Assembly: GCA_964019165.1 (NCBI GenBank)
Contig: OZ025277.1
Location: 12,469,534 to 12,533,533 of the forward strand
Reading direction: 5' to 3'
Length of the DNA: 64,000 nt
Source of the DNA: Mastigias papua
Taxonomy: Eukaryota; Cnidaria; Scyphozoa; Rhizostomeae; Mastigiidae
Shown: positions 12,901 through 25,700 of the stretch, in pieces
Numbering within the stretch: position 1 is the first letter of the stretch
Layout of the letters: every line of letters begins with the position of its first letter
The notes under the pieces: generated by a model
Told to the model about the DNA's origin: nothing
The model's input: the letters and a program-made list of their open reading frames with translations, nothing else
Database searches by the model: none
Position numbers and translations under genes: made by a program

Positions 12901-15900
12901 CGTTACGAGTTCCTTTCAGGAGAGATGGGGGTGAATTAAATTATGACATTATTCAGGAGAGGGCCTGACCAATGACTACAGTTGATTACAGGGAGAGGGG
13001 GTGTGTAAATGACTAAAGTAATGAGGACAAAATATGCAAACGGTCCCTTAGAAGATAATTCACAAAGTACAGTAAACACATCTAGCATGAAGACACTGCA
13101 ATAAAAATATGGGATCAGTCTCAATCCTCTTTGAAGGAGACAACGGACATCTTAGATTACTAATGCAGTAAAACAAAGCGGTAAAAAAGGCAAACCTTCT
13201 TCCTCTGTCTCTTTCCTCTTCCCTAGAAATAAGGTAAACATATAAAAAATACGACTAGTTGTTGGTTTTTCAAGAAGAAAAATAGAATTTTGAATTGACA
13301 ATACATGGAAAAAGCAATACTACGGTCAAACCCCGTTATAACGCCTCCCTTTGTAACGCCACCTCATCTTTCGTCACTAACTTTGTTGGAACAAATATAT
13401 TTTCCTAGGCAAACCCTGATTTACCGCCATTTCCCTTTGTCTGCCATCCAACATCACTTTCTGGAACAAATACAAGAAAATAACCGGAAAAACCACACTG
13501 ATACTCTGAAACATTGGGGGCCACCAGATTTTTCGGCTCGGTACCCCTTGAAACAATACACATATCCAGCAGAAACGCTTCAATCACCCTCTGATTGTTT
13601 TTCATCATCTGACATTCCTTTGATTGACTGGTGCAGCAGGCCACAATAACTGATTACTTTGCTTCTGCGTAAACTTTATCTTTACTTTTCACTGACTATA
13701 TTGCCATTCTGAATCCTTATGTTTTAAATATCAGTTTTTCAGCGATATCAAATCTCTGCTTGAAACTATGAATTCTTTTGTAGATTTTGATTCAAGTACT
13801 TTTTTCATACATACGTTTGCATCTGAATAAAGGTCCTTTTCATTTCAATTCACCAAAGGCTGGAGGGACCCTCTTCAGCCGCTACGCTAATATAAGGACC
13901 CTCCATTTAAATACGTACAATTAAAATTATATTTATTTTTCAGCAATATTTTTCAGCAATATTTTTCAGCAATATTTTTCAGCAATATTTCAGTATTCCT
14001 GTTTCAGAATTGCCTCCGTTTACATCAAACGAGGCCAAGAACAAAATGCGATAAAAGAAATTTGATACCCACAGTATATTGCCACCCCTACTCTACCGTC
14101 AGAATTCTGCAGGGGCATTTGGTGGCGTTATAACGGGGTTTAGCTGTAATTCTATACGAGAAAATCTATACAGATTGCGTATGGGTATGATTGAAATAGA
14201 GGCTATTCCCAGACGAGGGATACTCATGTGTAAAACTAAGGAGAGCTGCTTTTCATGCCTACAGAGAATGCTTCGTCATTGACAAAAAATTGCTAGCTTA
14301 GTCCCATATTCCGGTATCAAAATGTAAAATACAGAACTGCCTAGAATTGCATTGCAACGACTACTGCTATGAAAAATAAAAACCTCATTTTCTCTTCATC
14401 GATGACTGCTTTCGTTTTAGGTAGATTGGTCGGTCCAAAATCAAACTTGCTCTTCTTGTTTGTTTCAATAAACCCTTTAAAGATCAAAAACAAAATAGTT
14501 AACTGTGCCATCATCTCAAAATCTTTGAATTTCAAATACGCCTGGTGCTGTACAAAAGGAACCCTGATGGGGATACATGCCCAGATTCACCTACCCAGCT
14601 CTAGAGGTCAAAAAAGCCGGGGAAGGCACTGGGTCAGTTGTAGTAGGAAAAAGGAGAATACACTTTCAATACATGCCTTCTGCCTCTTGTTTTTCAAATA
14701 GCATTTTCGGTAAATATATTAACAAGCAAAATTGAGCAGCATTGTAAGAACTTCAAATGACCTTAACAATAACTATAGGAAGGTGTTTCAAAACAATAAA
14801 TATTATCAGAGCCTTCTGAAAACAAACAGCTTAATTTGAAAGTAACATTTATTATGTTGAAGATTTTGAGATTTCAAAGGAATAGTGACATGTGGCAAAA
14901 AGGCTCCTACATACAAAGAAATACAGATAACTCCAACTGGAGAGAGCCAAAAAGAGTCATCATGATGCTCGTAGGAAATATACCTTTCATTGAGGCCATT
15001 TTTAAAGCACTTGCAACACCAATTTTCAAATCCGGCTCTTCTTCAAGAACGGCTTCATATTTCTGCAAAAAAAGCAATTAAAAATTTCTGAATACTACGC
15101 TTCACTATAATCCTTACTCCTTTTGAATAATATAGCTACAGATGATAAGAATCTCATTTACTAAAAGGCGAAACTTATGGTTCTGTATATTCTAAAGATA
15201 ACAGGATTTAGGAGAAATTAAAAGAGGGGCAGTGAGAGCAAATAACTTACTCTTGAGATTCGAAAGCGCGACACGATAGCTAAGTAGGTTGAAAGTTTGA
15301 CGTACGGAGTCAGGGGTCAAGAGCTCGAATCTCATTCGGGTGAGCTATTTTTCACAATTTCACTGTTAAAATAGGAATGAAGAAACTAAAGGTCAAACAA
15401 CAGTGGTATGTGGAACATGAAGTGAAATTTAAAGTATAACATAAATCCAGGGTCCGCAAACAATTCACATTTCAGGAATACATTCTATGTGAGAGAAGGC
15501 AGCACAAAATTGGAACTTTATCAGTTTCCATCACCAGTCTAGAATGGGTCTTTTCTTAGCCTGGTCATTGGTTAAATTTCAAAAAAATTCAATTTTGAAT
15601 TTTTCATTAATTTGCAGTCCCACAATGAACAAATTAACCGGAAACAAATAAAGGCAAATAAACATTGGACATCACACGGCAAGTAAAGTCTGCCGATAGG
15701 CCAGTCTCAATCAATCTGATGAATGCAGGGAAGTCATCCTACAATCTGAGACAGCTCTTGACATTCAATATAATAAACAACAGTTGATCACTGCCTCTCG
15801 CTAGTTCATATCCGTCGGATATCCAACATTTGTACAGGATATTAAAAGCCATGTAGCAAGTACCTTTTCCTGCCTATTGGGTTTCTCTTTCTTTTCCGTG

Positions 15901-16682
15901 GCAACGACCTGTTCCCATCCGCCAGATGCAGCCGTCATCTCTACGTCCTCTTCCTAAATCGACACAGAACAAAACTTGATATTTCATGCTGAATGCAAGT
16001 AACTTAAGATAGCTAAAAAATTCAGAGCTTGATTACATCTATTGTTGTAAAAGAAGACTAAAACAAAAATATTAAGAGCAACACAGAATTCTTGTCACGA
16101 AGCTGATAGAAGAATCTAAAATGAACAAATTCGCGAGGGATACCAAACCAATATCACTCTAAAATCACTCACCTCTTCTTCCCTGTGTTCATGAGATGGG
16201 CCTACAAGAACAAGAAATAAGCGCATACATAGCAGATAAAAACATAAACTCGGTTGCACGTATTAATACAGCCCTAAGAGTGCATCTTAATTCCGCACTT
16301 ATAGAAAATCCGATAGCTGTCAACAAGCCTCAGGAACCCGGGAGTAAAGGAATTGTCTTACACACTACTAGCAACAAATCACACAAAAATGAATGCAGAC
16401 CATCTGCAATACTTTGGTACAACTCAATCGCTTTCTAAGCCCCACCATTCAAACTCTTGAGGTAGAATTCCATTAAAATCACTCCAGGTTCTAATTTCTA
16501 TTTAATAAGTGACAGTGTAGATTTGGGGAATATAGTATGAGAAGATAAGGGAATGATCGTATAACAGAAAATTCACATCATACCAAGGCTTGGAATTTCC
16601 CCAAGGGTTCGGCAAAATTCTGATGTTGAATCCAAAATTATCGATCCACCTGAAACATGGAAAGTGATTGGTTGATTAATAA

Positions 16683-16731
<49 letters not shown>

Positions 16732-19700
16732 CTGGCTGGCTGGCTGATTGACTTTCTGATTGGTTGTTAAGAAAGCCTATTTTCACTTTTTTCTGAAAAA
16801 TTCCACTTACAGCTTTCTTAACTCTTAGTGCAGCTTTCTTAACTCTTAGTGTCATTCCGTATATCTACAGTATCTTGCTAAACTAGTCTCAATCCTGACA
16901 AAATGTAATACAAACTAACTTTTTGACTTTTTCTTTTCCTTCTTCTTCGATTCCTCTTCGTTCTTTTCCAACAGTTTCTTTGCAAGCTAAAATACGAATT
17001 ATAAAGTAAACTACAACAAGGGAAAAAGCTCCTGGGCTACTGAAAGCAACAAAAATACTGAGGCAGGGAAAATGAAGAAAAGCAATTCAAAAAGGAAGGA
17101 CAGCTAGTGATAATTTCGTTTTTGGTCTTGCTAGGAAACATAAGAAAAGAAACCTGCAGGAAAAGTTCATTAAAAGAGACTACTACAATCCTACAATTCA
17201 AAAGATTGAAGAGTTCAATACACCTGGGAAATAATAAATCTCTCTTATTATTCAAAGCTATTTTTTATCTCAAACTACAAACCATTTCTGGAGCCAAGCT
17301 TTCATCTGGTTCCCTTTTGATTTTAATCTTTCGAGACCTTGCAAGCGCCCTTTGTAATTCCAACTCTGCTTCATCTTCTTCAACCTGGGAATTCTCCAAT
17401 GCGTGCATTCGCCGAAGGAATTCTGTATACACCAAAGACAGAATGTAAAAAAGGCGTTAACAACAGGGTATAGAGCAGTAAAAAAGGCCTAACTTTCAAA
17501 TACCAGGAGAGTTCTACTTTAATTCATGCTCTCTATCTATTACAGAAGATTCATGCATCTACTACGCTGGTTCTCCTTCCCCTCAGAGCATAAAAAACAT
17601 CAAAATCAAGCCTTTCTGTTTACCGCTGCGCCTCTTATTCTATAACAGAAGCAAAGTTATCCCGGTACAAATCAAGATTTCTAACAATGCAAACCCCAAA
17701 AGTCGTCTAAAGTGTTGAAGGTCATAAGTAATGGAACACACCTCTTTCCTCATCCGCATCATCTGCTTCAATCACATTTGGTTTCACCTACAATTGAAGA
17801 TGATTTAATGAAATATAGTAACCAAGTACATAACAGAAAATGAGAAGGGACTGAGATATCAGAACTGAGAACTTCACAAAAAAGTATAGCATATCTTACA
17901 TCTATATCCATATCGTCGTTCCGCAATGAAGAATTCTTCAAAATACTCTTCATCTTCCTTCTGAGAAGAGAAATTAGAGCATCCTCAAATCAAAAAGCTA
18001 ATGAAAAACTCTTCACCATCCTCTTTACAAGGAATGATAAAGCACTCCTAAATAAAAAAGCTAATAAGAATTCTAAAGCGGGATTGAAAATTCTAAAGTT
18101 AAGATCAAATTCTAAGTGTTAGATGATGAGGTACGCCTCAGTGAGAGGGACGTAAGGAAAAGGAAAGGAAGTGAAAAGTAGAAGGTAAAAAGAAAAAACC
18201 CGGTGAATGAAAAAGTGAAGTGACTTATGATTACCTCGATCCATAATGAGCTTCTTGATCTTCAAGAGGCAGTAAATCATCGGCCTATATACAAAACAGT
18301 GATAATGACTATTAGCGAACAAAGTACAAGGATAAAGGCTATCTTGTACAAGGACAAAGTACAAGGATAAAGGCTAGAAAAATCTTGGACTGCTTAGATA
18401 GATATGAAACTCCAAAGACATTGTTCAAGTTAGCTTAGGAGAAAAACCATTGACTCTATTGACTTCAAAGTGTATTAGTGTACACTAGTGACGCAACACA
18501 TAGCCTATAGATAAATAGAGCAATGGATAAACACATACAAACCAATACTATGCAGTCCCACTCCGTTCACCACTCTACCGAAACTTTGAGCTAGGTAATT
18601 TAGGATCCCAGAATGGGAAAATTTCTTCCACTTTTAGCCTCATATACGATTCCTTATGTTGAAGAGTGCCTAGACGATACTTATCTCGGGTCGTTCGCAT
18701 CGTGAGATAGAGTGGCCAGTTTTTCCTTTCCTTGCCGCCTATATCTTACAAGTCGTCCGCCTGGTACCCATTTGGTGCTGGGTGGACGAGTGGATGAGCA
18801 GCTACACTATTGTCCGGGGAGTGTCATGAACCAACGATCTCCTATGCAGCAGGCGAGCGGTCTAACCGCCCAAAAACAGAACACACCCAGGAATAATTTA
18901 AAATAGAAATTATCCGACCAAAAAAATAAATCATTAACAAATATGGAAAGAAATATTATATTGAATCATAAGAGATGATTCCTCTTCTAATGAACATGCT
19001 CCTACGACTCAGACAGACATCATAAAGCTAAATGCCTTCCCGAATATACCTTGACAATTTCTCTCTTCCGAACTTTCCTCTTCTTTTTTGGCTTTTTAAA
19101 TTGAACCTGAATACCAACAGAAACATAAATCAAGCCTCTAATCAAAATGCTGCAAAATCAAGCCGTACTAAAATAATGAAGTGATGAATGCTGACCAAAA
19201 GTTTTGTTGTCTAGTGTTAAATATTTTTTGATACGAAGGTCGTATAATTCATGAACAAAAATGAAACCAACTCCCTGTTCTTCGAGCCTCAGGCCACACT
19301 GCATTTTATCCATAATCTCTCTACTCCAAAACCGTACACTAGGTCTTAAAGATATGAAATAAATCGCGCCAAATCTTTGTTAAAATAAATGGGGAAAACG
19401 CGCCAACTGGCAAAAGCACGGGGAAAATGTGCCAAATTACGCTTGCAGTTTGTTAGCGACGGTCTCGTCATGCCAAATTTCTTTAGTGGGAAGGGTGTGC
19501 AATGCTGTGGGGGACCATGGCAACAAGCGCTGAAATCATTAATCGTACCGCTGTGTGCAAAGCATCGCTTTTGCTACGCTCACCAAAGGATGAGTTTGAT
19601 GCAACAAAGCCAATATTGTGCTTTCCGAACGTTGCATAATACCAAAACAGCCCTTCACGTCTAACCTATTGACCATTTTCATTACCATTACCACAACTAA

Positions 19701-22700
19701 CTATTTCGCTGTATTCTTTCGAAATTATATTTAGGATGTGCCCTTTAGGACACTATGAGGCTTCTTCAATAGCCGACGCTGCATAATAGAGGGCATTTCC
19801 ACCTACCATTTCTTCCTGGGTGAAGTAATCTGTCGCAAGTCGAGGGGCTGCAGATTCCAAAGTCATCTAGAGAGAGGACAATATCATCAGTTTACTAGAA
19901 TAACAAAATTCATTTTAAGACAAAGTTATAATTAAAATTTGAACAATTATCAAAAACAACCTCTACCCTTTCCAATATTCATAACAACATTTATGATATT
20001 TCGAGAAATGGTCTCCTTAAGCCTTACCTGCCTCTAAATAGGTTATCAAATATCGATAATGATAGCAAAACACCATCAACTACAAGTAACGAAATATAGA
20101 GCCTATTCCTAATATAGAGCCTAGCTTATTCTATCCAATCAAAATTTCTAGTTGAAGAGAGAGGAGGTTCTATTATTAAAAATATCTGAAAAATACCACA
20201 CCTGCTGGGCTTTCAAGTCCTCGCGGATCTACAAGTAAAAAGGAAACATATTACCTATAAGACAGGTATTTAAAGTGTACATCTTTATATATATTTATCT
20301 ATATATAAAATCAAAACTATATTTCACTTAAGTGTAGAAATTCCAATTCAACATCTTCATCAGTACTAATGAAGATATTGAATCAAAACATCTGCATTTA
20401 AGAGAAGTACATTTTTTATTTTGTCTGTTATTTATATTTATATATATACTATGTGGATACAGCTCTGACTCAACATAAATAAAAATATATACATTGAGGC
20501 AAGGGTTCACTAAATACAAACTATTAGATCTCTCTTGGGGGGCAGGGGGGTAAGAGAGTTGAAAATAAGGCAGACAATCCATTTGATAGTACTTTGACTT
20601 TGCTGCATAGAAATCAAGGTACATATAGAGCTCTTAGGCTTCATCATTCCCGAACTTGATGGTGAATAAGAAACTGCGAGATCAGTCTAGACTGAAAGAT
20701 CGATCTAATGCTTACCCATAGAACATAGTGCCGTAAAAGCTGTGCAAACGTAGTTAAAGTTATCGGCAAATTGTGTAAATTCGCAAATGTTACAAATCCA
20801 TGGGCTTTCTGCTATTTCGTAGCACCTAGTTCCTCCTCTCAACTCTTAGAATACAAAGAAATAAAGAAATTTGCCAACATAAAATGGCAAGATGTCGACA
20901 TAAAAGGGTTACATGTCCACCTAAATTTTATCTAGGGGAATGGACGGCGGCACCCCCAAACCCCACTGTAGGAACAGGCCTGACGTCAGCACAGGTCAGA
21001 ATTATCAATTAAAAGTTCTTACCCGATTCATTTCGTATTCATCGTCTAAGTCACCTTGTCCGCTTGTGCCTGAAAGTAATGAAGTGTTACATCAATGATA
21101 GACAAGTCAAGTTGAAAATGCAGCCAAGAATACCAGTCCACGTTAAACTAGGGAGAACTAATGACTATCACAGAGAAACAAACCAGTTACGCTAAGGATT
21201 CCATGGAAATGTGTGACGTAAGCTTCTACTGTGTTAACAATTGGCTATTGAAAATAAAAGGCTTCTTTCGCCCTGAGGGCAGGCTTCAATTTGAAACACT
21301 GTAGAAAAACAATGCCACGACTATAGCACGCACATTGCGCACATTGTAGACGAGGTTTATTTCAGGTTATCGCAACCATATGAAGAAATTAGCTGAGTTA
21401 ATTCAAGAAAGAGAAGTATAAGTCCGCTAACACCGAAGGAAAAGTTAAAGTCAAGAGTAGCATTACCAATACGAATAAATTTTTCCTTCTTTCCATCTAT
21501 TTCTTCATCATATTTATCCAGAATTCCTTTGACTTTAAACTAAAAAAGAGCAGTAAAACAATAGCAGGATTTAGTTTCTTGCTACTTAGCTTCAGCAAGC
21601 AATATTCAAAACAAAGAAGAATACAGTAAAATGTATAAAGTCTAGAATGAACAATTAAGACTTCAACACCTGGCCCACCTGGCCCACTACCTGGTCTGTC
21701 ATTATTACTTTCATGACATCTCACTGGGTGCTCACACCTATGCAACTTTTCAAGTCAGCACCTGCGTTAAGGTGCTCTATGGTGTGGGAGCCTCATTTTT
21801 GAGACACATGGTTGAGATTACAGCTTTCCTGTTTATTTTCTTTTTTCATGAAAATTGCATTATATAAGTATCGTGAGTGGCTGTCGTAGATGGAACTCGT
21901 TGATGAAATGTCCTTTCCATCTATGGCAGTCACAGAAGATTTATGTTTATCTGTGAGGATAACTATACTTTTGTGATAAAAAAACAGGACTTCACCAAAA
22001 TTTGAGAAATTCCTAAAACTACACGTAGGAAATGCTTCTAGGGTAAAAATTAAGGTCAAAAATACATAAAGCTAATGAGAGATGCAAAGTGACCCTTGAG
22101 CAACTTTAAATTACAAAATTGTTGCTTAAATACAAACCATTCCAGTATCTTCGTCGACCTCGTCGTAAGGATTGTAACCTGGTCGTTTCTTACGATTTTC
22201 GATATTTTCCACCGCCTTTAAGAGGAAATTCAAGATAACTGTGTCAATAGACTGCACTATACAACACCGTAAGAGACTGAAGTTAATAAAAACTCTAATT
22301 AGGATTTTTAATTTTTTCTTTAACTATTTTTTATCTTAACAATTAGTTGTAATAGGGTTTTATGTAGTATCTTTTACTTTTAATTGCTTGTGAAACTTAT
22401 TGTTAGTAGTTAAGTGGAGGGCCCCTTGAAAATCAGCTTCATTGCTGAAGGGTGACCCTCCTAAAATATCTGAAATATGAAATAATACATAAACACTATG
22501 GCTAAAATAAAATTTCTGGGGAAAACATACCTTTCTTGTTTCAACTAAATTCACGTTTTCCAACACATCCGAGTTATCTTCGTCGAGGATACCTAGATTA
22601 AAAATACAATCATGAAGATTATACACCAGTGAGATTAGATTGTATCCGGATAAGAATTCAGAAAAACTTCTATCAAAGTAGGAGCCAATGCTAAGGTTGA

Positions 22701-25700
22701 ATAATCTAAAACATTGCGGAAGAACTTTTTGGGCTACTCCGCTACAGAACATGTTCACATTCAAAATTCAGAGTCCTTGCTTGTGTCTAGCTCTTTAAAT
22801 TGTGTCTTTGTGATTGCAATTTTATAGAATAGTACAGCTCTAAATAACATCGATGAAAACGACTTTTCCAACGGTAGTACACGTGCATATAGCATACAGC
22901 ATATAGCAAATTCCACCTGGAGATTTCTTACCCTGAACTTCTACCTTTACATCACTTCTATCTAGCACAGTACCATTTTAAGAGGTTGCCATAGGCCAGA
23001 GGGCAATGTGGGGGCTGAGTATATCTGTACCCCACAAAAAGCTCCTGAGTTAGGAGGTGACACCTAGGAAACGGTTCTCTTCATAATAAGATGCTGACAA
23101 GAAAAAGGTTTTCAACAATATAGCAAGTATAACAAAGATGAAAGCATCAAATAGTTATAAAAAAGTTGCAAAATTGTAAATAGAAACCTTTGTCTTGTAA
23201 TGTGACAATGTACGATGACCCGTCCTAACAGAAATGGAGAAAAAATTACCACATGAAAGTCAAGTCCAGTCAACTTTTGTACAGCTTGCTTATATTCTGC
23301 CTGGTCAAATGGTAACGATTTCAGTGTTTTGTCAGCTTGGTGAGGTGGTGAGGTCGAGGTAAGAAGAGAGACAAAATTCAAAACAATACGTGAATGCAAA
23401 GCAAATTTATGGAAGTGAAGAAGAATACATTGAAAAATTACTAGATCGAGAAGATAGACGGAAGATACAGTAGTGCATACGGTACATACTTCATTGTTTT
23501 TATGTACTTCCTTTAACTGCTTTCGCTGTACAGGACCCTTACTGACAGCAGTAATTCACTCACGGAAATGGCTATCTGGTTTAAATGCATTTAAAATACT
23601 ACCATGTCTAGTAAGTAAAGAGAACTTTAACATACTGTCATTTCTTTTGCACTATGTTGAATCTTCAGACCGGCTAAGTCTCGCGATGTGTAGTTCTGAA
23701 ACAAAACGAGGCTGTGATTCCTACAGTACAGTTTAAACATTAACAGTCGATAAGACTGGCGCTATTCAGCATTCCTACTATCGATGTGTCTACATGGTCA
23801 GTTCACATTTCACACCATGTGATACAGTCATCTGAGCATGACAGCATATGAATGTGTTACCTCCCAACGCTCGCTTTACTTGCGCTTCAATCTCAAACAT
23901 GCTAGCACATAAAACAAAGCAACTGCGCCGTTCCTAAAAATCTTCTTTGGGGGAATTGTATGACATACAATCTGCCGATACAAATGACCGTGGTTGTCAT
24001 GATTGGAGGATGTTTGTTTACAATGCTTATCATTGTGTTCAATATATCAGCAAATTGTGTGAATATGTAAATGTGACAAATTAATGAGTAGCCTGCTCCC
24101 CTGAAACATCTAATTCTTCTTCTTAGGCTTCAAGAATACAAAAATGCAAAGCAAAGTCCAACGAAAATGGTGACTTTTGCCTATTTGCCGACATACACTT
24201 TGTCTAGGCAAGTATGACCCCCGCATACCATACTGTAGGAATAGGCCCGACAAGCAGGCTCTACATACCTGAAGAAAACTAGGGACTTTGACAAAATTTA
24301 TTCATCACAGCAACACAACTGCCTCCAATTATATACAGGAAACCATATACATACAACTGTCTCCAACAAAATATATATTTATAGAACAAATATAGGCGCT
24401 CTTACAACTAAAAAACCCTGGGCATCATCAAACCTTATCTTGTATCTAATTTTGTGCAAAACTGTTAGCAAGAGCACTTATCATGTGCCTTCAAACTTTG
24501 AACTTCTAAATTTTCCCTTTGCTATCCTTAAATCAGGGTCTTATGACATGTTCTCACAAGTTGCTTGTTTGCTATACAGAAGATGATACATAAAAAAAAC
24601 AACACATACTGGCTCCTTCTTGACTTTTACTTTTGCTACATCACCAAAAGCCTCATTGACTACATTACTGACACCAAATTCATCATCCATTTCTGCCAGC
24701 ATTTTTGCCTACAAATGTAATTATATTAATCCTAATAACTTATCACAAATATCATTTTCAATAATATCATTTTCTTTTATAAGATTTTACAAACAGCAAT
24801 TCTAAGCCAAATGGGAAATTTAACAAAAAATGTTGCTGACAGAGACCAAGCCCTTTTCTCTCTAAGTTTGTGGTGCATTTTATCTCCATTCAGCCCACCA
24901 GAATAATTTGTGATTCCAACATTGATAGATATAGCTTCAAGAACTTGATATCTTGCAAAATTCATAGAAAAGGTACTCACAATTACTGGTATGGCAGAAG
25001 GGTAGAAAAATAAGAATTTTTAATGATGAAAGTGATGATAAGAATTATGATGAGAATGAGGGTATAACTAAAATAAGATTTTGTACAACTCCAACATATA
25101 CACAAACAGAATTAACCTTTATATAAACAATGGTAGGACTATAATGAAACTTTAAGTAGGCAAAAATGCAAAGTAATAGTCTGCAAACATTCATTGTCCT
25201 AAGACCTCTGCTTGAGATTGGCCTCTCAACACATAATCCATGGATAGAAATTGAGTATATTGAAAGACAATCTTGTATAATGCTGTAATAGAGAATTTAA
25301 GGCAACTCTAAAACACAACACTTCCACATATTTCCAAACACAATACTTTATCAACTACTATGAAAGACCAAATACCCGCTTTTCAGCCAATCTCCTCTCT
25401 TCCTCCTGCAATCGCATTTTCTGCACCCAAGCAGAAGCACTTTGATCCCCTGAGTCATCCTCATCAGCTAATGTCTGCACCTTCCTACAGCAGACATAAC
25501 ACAGTACTTTATAACTTTGTAACAAGTAGTGAACTAAAAATCCTTCCCTATATGCAGTATTCACAAATCAATCCATAGGAACCAAATAAAAGACAATGAA
25601 CAGACCCAGGGAAGATATCCCTCCTGGTAATAACTTTGTACTTCACATATTCTTGAATGTTACTAACAAACCCTAGTTTTAAAAGTATAAAAATATGATA

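Noticed and set aside
22935..22980. Minus-strand stretch ending CAGG|GTAAGA that could join in phase to SART1 exon 10
   Set aside because: It lacks a usable acceptor in the needed frame and its product does not resemble SART1; exon 9 at 23224-23188 gives the conserved TLQDKG instead.
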